Assembly: GCA_017554135.1 (NCBI GenBank)
Contig: JAFZIX010000120.1
Span: 1-18,261, forward strand
Direction: 5' to 3'
Origin: Bacteroidales bacterium
GTDB taxonomy: Bacteria > Bacteroidota > Bacteroidia > Bacteroidales > UBA932
DNA length: 18,261 nucleotides
In this document: positions 8,301 to 15,160 of the stretch, in pieces
Numbering within the stretch: the stretch's first letter is position 1
Layout of the letters: the number at the start of each line of letters is the position of its first letter
Notes under the pieces: generated by a model
Told to the model about the DNA's origin: nothing
Seen by the model: only the letters and a program-made list of their open reading frames with translations
The model's database searches: none
Position numbers and translations under genes: made by a program

Positions 8301-9383
8301 TTATTCTTCCTTCAGGACAACGTGCGATCCATCCGCGAGGTTCAGGTTACCAGACACGATCACGCGGTCGCCCTCCGACAGGGTCGCACCGCGGTCTGTG
8401 TTGGCTGTGACAGCGTAGGAATCGCTGTTGGCACTCAGCGTATGGACGTACACCCACTCGGCCAGATTCCCCTCGCCATAGCGGAACAGCACCTCCAATC
8501 CGTCGCGGATCACCACGGCGCTCTTGGGCACTACCAGCTGCGACGGCAGATCCTTGTCTACCACCACGCGGACATTCATTCCGTCCAGAAGCCCGGCCCC
8601 GCCGGGAATCGTAGCCGTAACGGCAATCTGGCCGTTTCGATCCACGGTGGGATTGATGCTTTTGATGCGTCCGGAGAAACTCCGTTCCTGTCCGAAAGGC
8701 GTCACGCGCACGCGCTGCTCCCGTTCCAGAAAAGCGTATTCTGACTCAAGTGCAGAGAAGGTCACATCCAGTGTCCCGTCAGCTATCAGCGTGCAAAACG
8801 GGTCAGCCCCCGTGCGATCCCACTGCTTCAGTTGCAGATCGGCCACCCGACCCGAAAAGGGAGCACACAAAACCGTACCCGCCAGTGCCCGCTGCGCCTT
8901 ATCGTATGTATTACAGGCAGCGCTGTAACCGGAACGAATTCCAGCCCGATCCCTTACCTCAGCAGGCACCGAAGCCGAATCGGCGACTGCGTAACCCAGT
9001 CCAGCCAACACATCCAGATATTCCAGTCGCGTGCGCTCCCGCTCGATCCTGGCGTTCTCCAATGCGGAGCGCTGTTCGCTGTCGTCCAGCCGCGCCAGCA
9101 CGGTCCCTTTCGATACGGACATACCATTCTGTACGCCCACAAAGACAATCTGCCCGCTCTCCCGGAAATATAGCGAGCTCCGCTGCGATGCTACCAATTT
9201 TCCGTTCGCAACCAGCTGCATCGGGAAGCTCTGGCGCTTGAGCGTGATGACTTCCACTTCATTGAGTTCCGGTGCATAGGTGAGCTTGGAGGCGTCTTTC
9301 GGGTCCGATGCGTTCGGCCCTTTGCAGCCTGGCAACAAAAGAATTGTCGCCAGCAGGATTGGATATATCTTATTCGTTCTCAT
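8301..9383 (-). CDS. RND periplasmic adaptor (membrane fusion protein), lipoprotein
   Basis: The 360-residue product has lipobox LPGC (Cys20), so it is probably lipid-anchored and periplasmic. Domains in order are a lipoyl-like half (GQIVFVGVQNGMSVSKGTV), a short alpha-hairpin (about residues 105-150), the second lipoyl half (VLCAPFSGRVADLQL), a beta-barrel domain (FSGRIKSINPTVDRNGQI), and a membrane-proximal domain ending in GDRVIVSGNLNLADGS. This is the HlyD/AcrA family, which links the inner-membrane permease to TolC. One base separates it from the tolC-like gene and four from permease 1, so it is the adaptor for this pump. One adaptor serving two permeases matches the MdtABC arrangement. 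Confidence 0.93.
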   Translation of the reverse strand: MRTNKIYPILLATILLLPGCKGPNASDPKDASKLTYAPELNEVEVITLKRQSFPMQLVANGKLVASQRSSLYFRESGQIVFVGVQNGMSVSKGTVLARLDDSEQRSALENARIERERTRLEYLDVLAGLGYAVADSASVPAEVRDRAGIRSGYSAACNTYDKAQRALAGTVLCAPFSGRVADLQLKQWDRTGADPFCTLIADGTLDVTFSALESEYAFLEREQRVRVTPFGQERSFSGRIKSINPTVDRNGQIAVTATIPGGAGLLDGMNVRVVVDKDLPSQLVVPKSAVVIRDGLEVLFRYGEGNLAEWVYVHTLSANSDSYAVTANTDRGATLSEGDRVIVSGNLNLADGSHVVLKEE

Positions 9384-9384
9384 A

Positions 9385-10866
9385 TCAGTTCGTCATTTCC
9401 TCGTAATTGACTGTCAAGTCTTCTCCCGAGAGAAAGTCATAGAGTGTTAGTTTGCGCAACGTATAGTAATAATTCCAGAAGCTGGAGATGTCGCGGATGT
9501 ACTTCTGGGTGGCATTGTCACTCTCTGTTCGAGCAGTGTTCAAATCCGTCACACTGGCTTTACCGCTACGGAAGCGCTCCATTACCAGTGCATAGCGCTC
9601 CTGCGCGATGGCGGCGGCACGACGCGACACGTCGCACAGCTGCCGCTGGTTATTAAACTGCCCCACCGCCGTGTACAAACTGATGCGCTTGTCATTCTCC
9701 GCCTGCTCCACCTGCGCTTTCACCACCTCCGCGGACGCCTCTGCCTTTTTCACGCGTCCCTTGCCCTCGCCCCAATCCAGGATTGGCACAGTAAACGTCA
9801 AGCCCACCACCTCCTGGTTCAACAGATCGCGGTACACTCCCTGCAATTCCGGCGCCGTCTTCGACAGGCCAAAACGGGCATTGAGCTGCATCGTAATGCC
9901 GCGCGAGGCCTTGGCTTTAGCAATAGCCGACTCAGCATTCAGCAGATTGATGGCATTGTCGAGCGGGAAAGAGGCATTCTTCGAAGCCTTGTCCAGAACA
10001 AGACCGTAATCCATCATCACGGCCGGGAGCTCCTCCTCAAGCACCGGATCCACCTCGCGCGTCTCGTTCAGGCCCAACAGCGAATTCAACATCAGACGCG
10101 CTTCGCGCAGCGCTACGTGGTTCTCGTTTACCGCAATGCTGTCCGAAAGCTGACGCAATTCCAGCTGGAGATATTCATCGCGCGTTACACTGCCCAGCGA
10201 CAACCGCTCCCGGGCAATGCGAAGCATCTGTGTGGTGTTGTCGTAGTTGGTCTGCGACACGTCGTAAAGCTTCTGCGCCTCCATCACCCCAAAGAAACGA
10301 TCCACCGCCTTCAAAGTGACATCTTCCATCGACTCCAAATAGGTCCGCTTTGCCCGCTCGTACTCCTTCGGAGAGATGAGTTTGTCCCACTTGAATTGGT
10401 TGTAGGCGAAGAGTGGCTGGCTGTAGGACAACGTAACCGGCTGGGCGTACCAGGTCTTCCCGCCCGAGGCAAACTGATCGATGCGGGTGAGGTCGGTGTA
10501 AAGCGACAGCGTGCCGCCCGTGAATGGCAGATTCTGCCGCACCCGCAGCCCCAGGCTGTTCTCCATATTGTAGTTGGACGTATACACCATCTCGCCCGTC
10601 TCATAGCTCTGAAGCAGGCGCAGCGATCGGTCGAAACTGCCCAACGTGCCGTATAGCGACAGGGACGGCAGTCGGCTCGCCTGGTACGCTCGCCACGCCC
10701 AGTAGTCCGAGACAAACGCGGCCTTCGCCTGCAAAGCCGGGACTGACTGTTCCCGCGCCGTTGCAATGACCTCCTCGAGGGACATCGGCTGTGCTTGCAC
10801 ACGCTGCCACCTCCCATAAACCAGAGAAACAGAGAGTCCGATGATCAGGAATAACTTATTATTCAT
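9385..10866 (-). CDS. TolC-family outer-membrane efflux channel
   Basis: The 493-residue product has a signal peptide, probably cleaved after VQA at about residue 25, and the repeated long coiled-coil helices of the outer membrane efflux protein family. Examples are SLEEVIATAREQSVPALQAK near the N-terminus and, near the C-terminus, ERYALVMERFRSGKASVTDL, a segment diagnostic of TolC/OprM proteins. Length is normal for the family. It is the first gene of the tripartite pump operon and starts 40 bases after the O-antigen-ligase-like gene. That gap has a T-rich run but no convincing promoter or terminator, so read-through from the peptide cluster is plausible. Confidence 0.93.
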   Translation of the reverse strand: MNNKLFLIIGLSVSLVYGRWQRVQAQPMSLEEVIATAREQSVPALQAKAAFVSDYWAWRAYQASRLPSLSLYGTLGSFDRSLRLLQSYETGEMVYTSNYNMENSLGLRVRQNLPFTGGTLSLYTDLTRIDQFASGGKTWYAQPVTLSYSQPLFAYNQFKWDKLISPKEYERAKRTYLESMEDVTLKAVDRFFGVMEAQKLYDVSQTNYDNTTQMLRIARERLSLGSVTRDEYLQLELRQLSDSIAVNENHVALREARLMLNSLLGLNETREVDPVLEEELPAVMMDYGLVLDKASKNASFPLDNAINLLNAESAIAKAKASRGITMQLNARFGLSKTAPELQGVYRDLLNQEVVGLTFTVPILDWGEGKGRVKKAEASAEVVKAQVEQAENDKRISLYTAVGQFNNQRQLCDVSRRAAAIAQERYALVMERFRSGKASVTDLNTARTESDNATQKYIRDISSFWNYYYTLRKLTLYDFLSGEDLTVNYEEMTN

Positions 10867-10906
10867 TGGTCGTTAAAAGATCTATCGCAATTTACTAAAA
10901 AAACAG

Positions 10907-12337
10907 CTATTGTGCCATGTTCTTCAAAGAATCCAGTGAAGATAACGTCTCTTTCCGCAACCGCACCATTCCGGCATGACGTTCATTTACCGGCATGGCT
11001 GCAATTCGCTGAGCCGTCTGCAAGGCCTCCTGATTCCGACCCGTGCGGATTTGCAGCCGCATCAGGCGAACAAGTGGATACAGACGTGACGGCACCATAT
11101 AATGCGCTTTCTCATAAAACGCTTCTGCCCGGGCATTCTCTCCGAGCGCTTCCGCATTCTTCCCCATGATGATCTCGAACATTGGATCGCAGCTCATCCG
11201 TGCGCCCCGTTCCAGCAGCGCCGTGCTCTCTTCATACCGTCCCGCCTGATGCAGCGCGTATCCCTGTGCATATACTGCCCGGAAATCCTCCCGCTCCGTC
11301 ATTCCCGATCTCAGTGCTGTCATTCCCGGCTCCTGTTTCGTCATTCCCGGCTCGACCGGGAATCTCATCATCCCCCCCACCAACAACACCGCCGCAGCCA
11401 CGGGCAGGATTCCCACCCGCCACGAACGCACCTGCAAGATTCCGGCAACCATGGCAACCACTAGGAACCCTGCTCCCAAGATCCGCAACTGCGGGACCGA
11501 AAGCGGATACGAAGCACAGGCAAACACCGCCCACGCCGTCAGTCCGGCCGAGAAAGGGCTCCGGGCCTTACTCAATACAACAATGGATGCTACCATCAAC
11601 AGCACCGACAACAGCACTCCAGGCACGCCATACTCCATCCCGATTCCCAGGAACTCATTGAAAGCATACTCCGGACATCCGGCCACCCGCACCACGGCAG
11701 GAGACGTCGTCTCCAGATGTTCCCGGAAGAAAGCCTCCTGTGCTTCCCCGTAGGCCCAAGGGCCCATCCCCGGCCCAGCACCTATCCAGGGACGAGCCGC
11801 AATTGCCCGAAACTCCATCCGCCAGATATGCAAGCGCCCTAACGCCGATTCTTTCTTAAGCAGAAACATACCGGCCAGCAGAGCTAACACCCCGATGCTC
11901 CCCATCGGGATCATCCACCGGTGTTTTCGGGTCCATTCCCGCACTTGCGGCATCCGAAGAGCTTCGATAGCGAGAGCGACCGCAAGGGCCAGCCATCCCG
12001 CCCGACTCATAGAGGCAGGCAGCACCAACATCCCCATTCCGAGCGTCACCCACGCCAGCACCCTCATCCCCCGCTTTAAGTTCGTCATTCCCGGCACTCG
12101 CGCCGTCATTCCCTGCTCGACCGGGAATCTCATCAGCCACCCTACTGCCACCGCCATCGCACAAGCTATGAACCCACCGAACGGGCCAGGATTGTTGAAA
12201 TGCCCCGTCAACGCAAATAGCGGGTGATGGGACACCCGCCAGCCAAGCACTTGCATCAACCCATACCCGGCTTCCACTATGCCCCAGAAATAAACTGGAA
12301 CGCACGCAACCACATTAACTATTCTACAAGGCTTCAT
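10907..12337 (-). CDS. O-antigen ligase/Wzy-like membrane protein with C-terminal TPR-like region
   Basis: The 476-residue polytopic protein shows O-antigen ligase/polymerase family signatures: GHFNNPGPFGGF (residues 45-56), SRAGWLAL (111-118), RLHIWR (168-173), GAGPGMGPWAY (187-197) and FNEFLGIGMEYGVPG (226-240). The usual HN before EYLQ is FN here. A soluble C-terminus (348-476) looks like tetratricopeptide repeats. Only about 20 residues precede the first conserved block, so the N-terminal helices of typical members are missing; the ATG is nevertheless well placed, overlapping the preceding stop by 4 bases (ATGA). Two segments (residues 69-92 and 324-347) come from palindromic repeats C and D. 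It may transfer or polymerise a lipid-linked glycan in the periplasm; its link to the peptide cluster is unknown. Confidence 0.8.
   Translation of the reverse strand: MKPCRIVNVVACVPVYFWGIVEAGYGLMQVLGWRVSHHPLFALTGHFNNPGPFGGFIACAMAVAVGWLMRFPVEQGMTARVPGMTNLKRGMRVLAWVTLGMGMLVLPASMSRAGWLALAVALAIEALRMPQVREWTRKHRWMIPMGSIGVLALLAGMFLLKKESALGRLHIWRMEFRAIAARPWIGAGPGMGPWAYGEAQEAFFREHLETTSPAVVRVAGCPEYAFNEFLGIGMEYGVPGVLLSVLLMVASIVVLSKARSPFSAGLTAWAVFACASYPLSVPQLRILGAGFLVVAMVAGILQVRSWRVGILPVAAAVLLVGGMMRFPVEPGMTKQEPGMTALRSGMTEREDFRAVYAQGYALHQAGRYEESTALLERGARMSCDPMFEIIMGKNAEALGENARAEAFYEKAHYMVPSRLYPLVRLMRLQIRTGRNQEALQTAQRIAAMPVNERHAGMVRLRKETLSSLDSLKNMAQ
11298..11367 (-). repeat. Palindromic dispersed repeat, copy C (inside ligase-like gene)
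   Basis: A perfect 8-bp stem (ATTCCCGG 11343-11350 with CCGGGAAT 11356-11363, 5-base loop) is followed on the minus strand by GGGAATGAC units. On the plus strand GTCATTCCCG begins at 11298, 11319 and 11340, exactly 21 bases apart. It encodes residues 324-347 of the ligase-like protein (MRFPVEPGMT, then two further GMT units), between the last membrane helix and the TPR-like region. This is the best preserved copy in the window. Confidence 0.85.
12063..12132 (-). repeat. Palindromic dispersed repeat, copy D (inside ligase-like gene)
   Basis: This has the same 70-base layout as copy C. The hairpin arms are ATTCCCTG (12108-12115) and CCGGGAAT (12121-12128), with one mismatch. GTCATTCC units begin at 12084 and 12105, and a degenerate CTCATCCC begins at 12063, again 21 bases apart. 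It encodes residues 69-92 (MRFPVEQGMT, then PGMT and GMR) in a loop between two membrane helices, in the same reading frame as copy C. Confidence 0.83.
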
Positions 12338-12876
12338 TCAGAACCGTACCGCATTGAAATAACATCCAAATACATATCAAATGCAACTTCATTTCTTATA
12401 TCTGGGAAATACAAGTGGCGAATTACCCCGTCATATATAAACAGAAAAGGAATTTTCAAGTCTTCAGCGCTTAGACCCAAAGACTCATTCGGCCCCAAGT
12501 AGAGCTCCATTTCTGTTGAAGGTGCCATCCGATAGTCAGCGCCTACGATAAGAACAGGGAGTCCTGTCTCCTGTATCTTCTGTGTTTTTTCCAGCACGAA
12601 TGCATTGCATGTTTTACATCCGAGTGAAGAATGCCAGACAACAAGCACGGCTTTATCTGTCAGCCCACGCTCTCTCATTGCATTTCTCCATTCTTCCTTC
12701 CCAATTGGAAGTCCGTCCAAACTACATGAATAATAAACTTGTCCTATTGAATCGTCGGTGGTCGGCTCCTCCTGTAACGCTTTGTGCTCTTGCCTGATTT
12801 CTAATAGGCTCCATCCAGAAATAACGACCGCCAGCAGCAACAGCACAAACACGATTATTTTCTCTAATCTGCTCAC
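12334..12876 (-). CDS. Membrane-anchored thioredoxin-like protein B (CKTC)
   Basis: The 180-residue product has one N-terminal membrane helix (residues 7-25) and a periplasmic domain with a thioredoxin-type core: VLVVWHSSLGCKTC places a CxxC pair at 87-90 after a beta strand, and KIPFLFIYDG (141-150) resembles the cis-proline strand. The start is GTG, overlapping the propeller stop as GTGA; the next gene overlaps its own stop as ATGA. It is probably a thiol-disulfide protein, though it is far from classical TlpA or DsbA and its redox direction cannot be told. It sits just downstream of propeller lipoprotein B, repeating the arrangement at 16205-17867, and shares the operon with a cysteine-rich peptide. 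Confidence 0.72.
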   Translation of the reverse strand: MSRLEKIIVFVLLLLAVVISGWSLLEIRQEHKALQEEPTTDDSIGQVYYSCSLDGLPIGKEEWRNAMRERGLTDKAVLVVWHSSLGCKTCNAFVLEKTQKIQETGLPVLIVGADYRMAPSTEMELYLGPNESLGLSAEDLKIPFLFIYDGVIRHLYFPDIRNEVAFDMYLDVISMRYGSE

Positions 12877-13991
12877 GGTATGTATTTTATCAATATATAG
12901 TTTGATTCTTCACGAATCGGCGGTATCATGTCATAAGGAATAACCTGGCTTGCTATTTCCGGGGGCACCAGGAAGTATAAAGCATCTTCATAGACATATC
13001 CAGGGCTGAACATCACTCCCTCGCGTGTGCGTGCGAAGATTTTTACTTCATTTGTCGTTTTATCGTAGAGAATATTTACACCGCGACCCATAAACAGGAC
13101 ATTTGTGAACACAGATTGTGATGTTTCACTCACTGTTGAGAATGGCCCAGCCATGGCATTTGAGGCGACTTTCATTCTTTCAATCGATGTTCCGGTTTCG
13201 CTGGCATCGACCTTCTTGGGTTTAAAAGAGAAGCGACCTAGATTCCAAGCAAGGTATGGCGTCGACTCCTGGCCCTCTAGACGGAACACCTGTCCGGTAG
13301 CCCCGTCTATATAGAAAACACTGTCATCAAACACATAGAACGGACTTCCTGTTGTCTTATAACCGGCTCGACGGTTCTGCTCAGCTTTCGGGACTCCTTC
13401 TATATCGACAACATCGCAACTATTTGATTCCAAATAGTGAAGTGGAGTTCGACTATAACCGGAAAACAAATAATATCCGGAAGGAATGGATTTGAAATAG
13501 GTCAGTCCATTGACACGATGCGAGAAATCAAGTTTTCGAATTAACGGAAAACCGTCTGTCAGGGCATACGACAACACCTTACCTGTCGCTTCAAGGATAT
13601 CAATACTATGCAACTCAGTATTATAATCCATATCCGTCAACATCACGTACTCTTCAGGGCCGCGACCATATTTTGATAATGTCCCACGCCATTTTCCATC
13701 CAGAGAGAATATTACTACTGCATTATTTGCCCGATCCTGGACCAGAAGCAGATTCTCGGCTACTAAATAAGAAGATAAACAGGAGACATTCAAAAAAGCC
13801 GAATCTTTTGCCTCCAGGGGTATCACTTCTATTTTATTAAAAACATCGGAGAGGGACACCTCCTGCACCTTTAACAAGTCAACGTCAACTTTATACATGG
13901 CAGCACGCTCCTTTCGTCCGCATCCCGACAGGAGCAAGATCAAAAGCGTAAACAAAGATCTGGCAGTGACTTGTATTACACGTGATCGCAT
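12873..13991 (-). CDS. Six-bladed beta-propeller lipoprotein B
   Basis: The 372-residue product has lipobox LSGC (Cys24). It belongs to the Bacteroidota six-bladed beta-propeller (BF3164-type, TolB-like) lipoproteins. FNKIEVIPLE opens the propeller, and GRGPEEY at residues 109-115 is the family hallmark, here with Glu in place of the usual Gly. Repeated strand pairs such as FYVFDDSVFYIDGATGQVFRL follow. The best start is ATG 13991-13989, two bases after the peptide gene stop; an in-frame TTG at 13997 is the alternative. These proteins are commonly found beside NVEALA-type peptide genes, as here. The role is unproven; binding or chaperoning the peptide is the inference from context. Confidence 0.85.
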   Translation of the reverse strand: MRSRVIQVTARSLFTLLILLLSGCGRKERAAMYKVDVDLLKVQEVSLSDVFNKIEVIPLEAKDSAFLNVSCLSSYLVAENLLLVQDRANNAVVIFSLDGKWRGTLSKYGRGPEEYVMLTDMDYNTELHSIDILEATGKVLSYALTDGFPLIRKLDFSHRVNGLTYFKSIPSGYYLFSGYSRTPLHYLESNSCDVVDIEGVPKAEQNRRAGYKTTGSPFYVFDDSVFYIDGATGQVFRLEGQESTPYLAWNLGRFSFKPKKVDASETGTSIERMKVASNAMAGPFSTVSETSQSVFTNVLFMGRGVNILYDKTTNEVKIFARTREGVMFSPGYVYEDALYFLVPPEIASQVIPYDMIPPIREESNYILIKYIP

Positions 13992-13993
13992 CG

Positions 13994-14284
13994 TCAATTG
14001 TTGTTCAATAAGTAAACACTAAATGGACAATCGTCTGCCTGACGCCCCGTCCACTCACAATAATAATAAATGCATAGTCCCCATAAATACGAATCGTACG
14101 ACATTTTATGACATAACCCATAATTCCCCGAATCGCAGGTAATCGTAGCCTCCCCTTGAGAAAGAGCTTCCACACTTGTGAGAGTATCTACTCCTTTCGG
14201 CTCAATACTCCTCTCAAGAACAACAATGGAGACTGCGAGAGCCATACACAGGGCTAAAGCAATAAACAATCCTTTCTTTTTCAT
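13994..14284 (-). CDS. NVEALA-like cysteine-rich peptide precursor
   Basis: The 96-residue product starts MKKKGLFIALAL, a positively charged N-terminus followed by a hydrophobic stretch (residues 5-23). A SVEALSQGE motif at 37-45 corresponds to the NVEALA motif that defines a family of small Bacteroidota secreted precursors. The region after the motif is about 54 residues, rich in Tyr and Asn, with five cysteines (50, 58, 71, 76, 86). Five is odd, so either one stays free, the peptide pairs with another chain, or one is modified. Family proteins usually sit beside six-bladed propeller lipoproteins, and here the next gene is one. Cleavage near SVEALS is inferred. Function is unknown: a toxin, signal or surface peptide are all possible. 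Confidence 0.75.
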   Translation of the reverse strand: MKKKGLFIALALCMALAVSIVVLERSIEPKGVDTLTSVEALSQGEATITCDSGNYGLCHKMSYDSYLWGLCIYYYCEWTGRQADDCPFSVYLLNNN

Positions 14285-14298
14285 TACTGTAATTATTT

Positions 14299-14328
14299 AA
14301 AAGTTAAACATCTATCTTCGTTTTACAA
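14299..14328 (-). promoter_or_regulatory. Possible internal promoter for the peptide gene
   Basis: On the minus strand TAACTTTT (14306-14299) matches the Bacteroidales -7 box TAnnTTTG at all but the last base. TTG (14328-14326) lies 19 bases upstream, where the -33 box is expected. The predicted start is about 8 bases before the peptide ATG, a very short leader. This is the only junction in the upper cluster with a real gap (27 bases). Confidence 0.33.
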
Positions 14329-15160
14329 TCCCTACCACAAACTCTTCCGGGACAAAACCCAGATAGCGGCTATCCCGCGAATCCACGATATGATCCCCCA
14401 CGAAGAAATACCAGTTCTTCTTGAAGGTGTATTCGCTGAGCGGGTGCCCATCCAGCCACGCTTTGCTGTGGGACCATTCCGGCCTGGCGCCCGTCTCATA
14501 GCAGATAGACTTGGCATAAAGTTGAACTCCGACACTGTCAAGAGGCACCTTCATTCCCTTTTTCGGGACAACCAACGGGCCGAAATCTCGGATCGTCCAT
14601 TGCCCGTGCAGCCCAGCGAACTGGCCCGCTTCAAGGCCCCGCCCGGTCAAAACAGAATCTGGTGTCATCCGAAGGAGTGCCTCCTGCTTCGCCGGGATTC
14701 CAACTGGATCGGCTCCCGTGCTGTAATAATGGCCATCCTTTGCTCCAACCGTATTCCCCGGCGCTCCCAGGCAACGCTTCGCGTAGACATAATTCACCTG
14801 GAATGTTACTGAGTGAGAATTCCCCCAGCCTTCCGGGCTGTTGAACACCGCAATGTCTCCTGCCCTGAGTCGCCGAAACCCCGGCAAGCGGACACAGCGC
14901 AGCGGTTCTCCCTCCTTGAAACTGAAGTTCGTATAGATCCGAGGGCCCATCAGGTATTTCCGCACCCACACGCTTTGCCCTTGTTCGAAAGTAGGCGTCA
15001 TGGAAGTACCACGAATCACGAATCGGTCACAAATCAGTACCCGACGTCCGAAATGCAACGCCATCAGCCCAACAAAACATAAGCAAAACCAGATTACAAT
15101 CGTGGCAAACCGGTCTGCTCGCTTAGAAGACATCAGATTTTTGGTCTTATTCCAATGCAT
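14312..15160 (-). CDS. lepB: Type I signal peptidase
   Basis: The 282-residue product is a membrane-bound serine peptidase of the S26 family. One N-terminal membrane helix (residues 18-36) is followed by box B (RGTSMTPTF, nucleophile Ser53), box C/D (LRAGDIAVFNSP and VYAKRCLGAPGNTV, general base Lys128) and box E (GDHIVDSRDSRYLGFVP, 255-271). All catalytic residues are present. It cleaves signal peptides on the periplasmic face of the inner membrane. The ATG at 15160 overlaps the preceding TGA by one base; a TTG at 15163 is the alternative start. Its place immediately upstream of the peptide gene suggests a dedicated peptidase rather than the housekeeping copy, though the general LepB cannot be excluded from this window alone. 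Confidence 0.9.
   Translation of the reverse strand: MHWNKTKNLMSSKRADRFATIVIWFCLCFVGLMALHFGRRVLICDRFVIRGTSMTPTFEQGQSVWVRKYLMGPRIYTNFSFKEGEPLRCVRLPGFRRLRAGDIAVFNSPEGWGNSHSVTFQVNYVYAKRCLGAPGNTVGAKDGHYYSTGADPVGIPAKQEALLRMTPDSVLTGRGLEAGQFAGLHGQWTIRDFGPLVVPKKGMKVPLDSVGVQLYAKSICYETGARPEWSHSKAWLDGHPLSEYTFKKNWYFFVGDHIVDSRDSRYLGFVPEEFVVGIVKRR

Noticed and set aside
8573..8616. ATTCATTCC followed by CCGGGAATC-like sequence in the adaptor gene, as a fifth repeat copy
   Set aside because: Spacing and flanks do not match the element, there are no 21-base units, and the residues read as normal adaptor sequence. Chance similarity is more likely.
10867..10906. A promoter in the gap before the tolC-like gene
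   Set aside because: The gap is T-rich on the minus strand, but no TAnnTTTG box at a suitable distance is present; TAGATCTTTT is a poor match.
10965..11000. Two CCGGCATG motifs near the end of the ligase-like gene as a decayed repeat
   Set aside because: The spacing is 19-20 rather than 21 bases, the ATTCCC/GGGAAT arms are missing and no hairpin forms.
11298..11367. Three 21-base-spaced GTCATTCCCG units read as a mini CRISPR array
   Set aside because: Conserved units are about 10 bases with 11-base gaps, they sit inside an intact gene, and the same element occurs elsewhere with a hairpin. No cas gene is present.
13991..13997. TTG at 13997 as the start of propeller lipoprotein B
   Set aside because: An ATG two codons later gives an equally good lipoprotein signal peptide and a 2-base gap from the previous stop, so the rare start is not needed.
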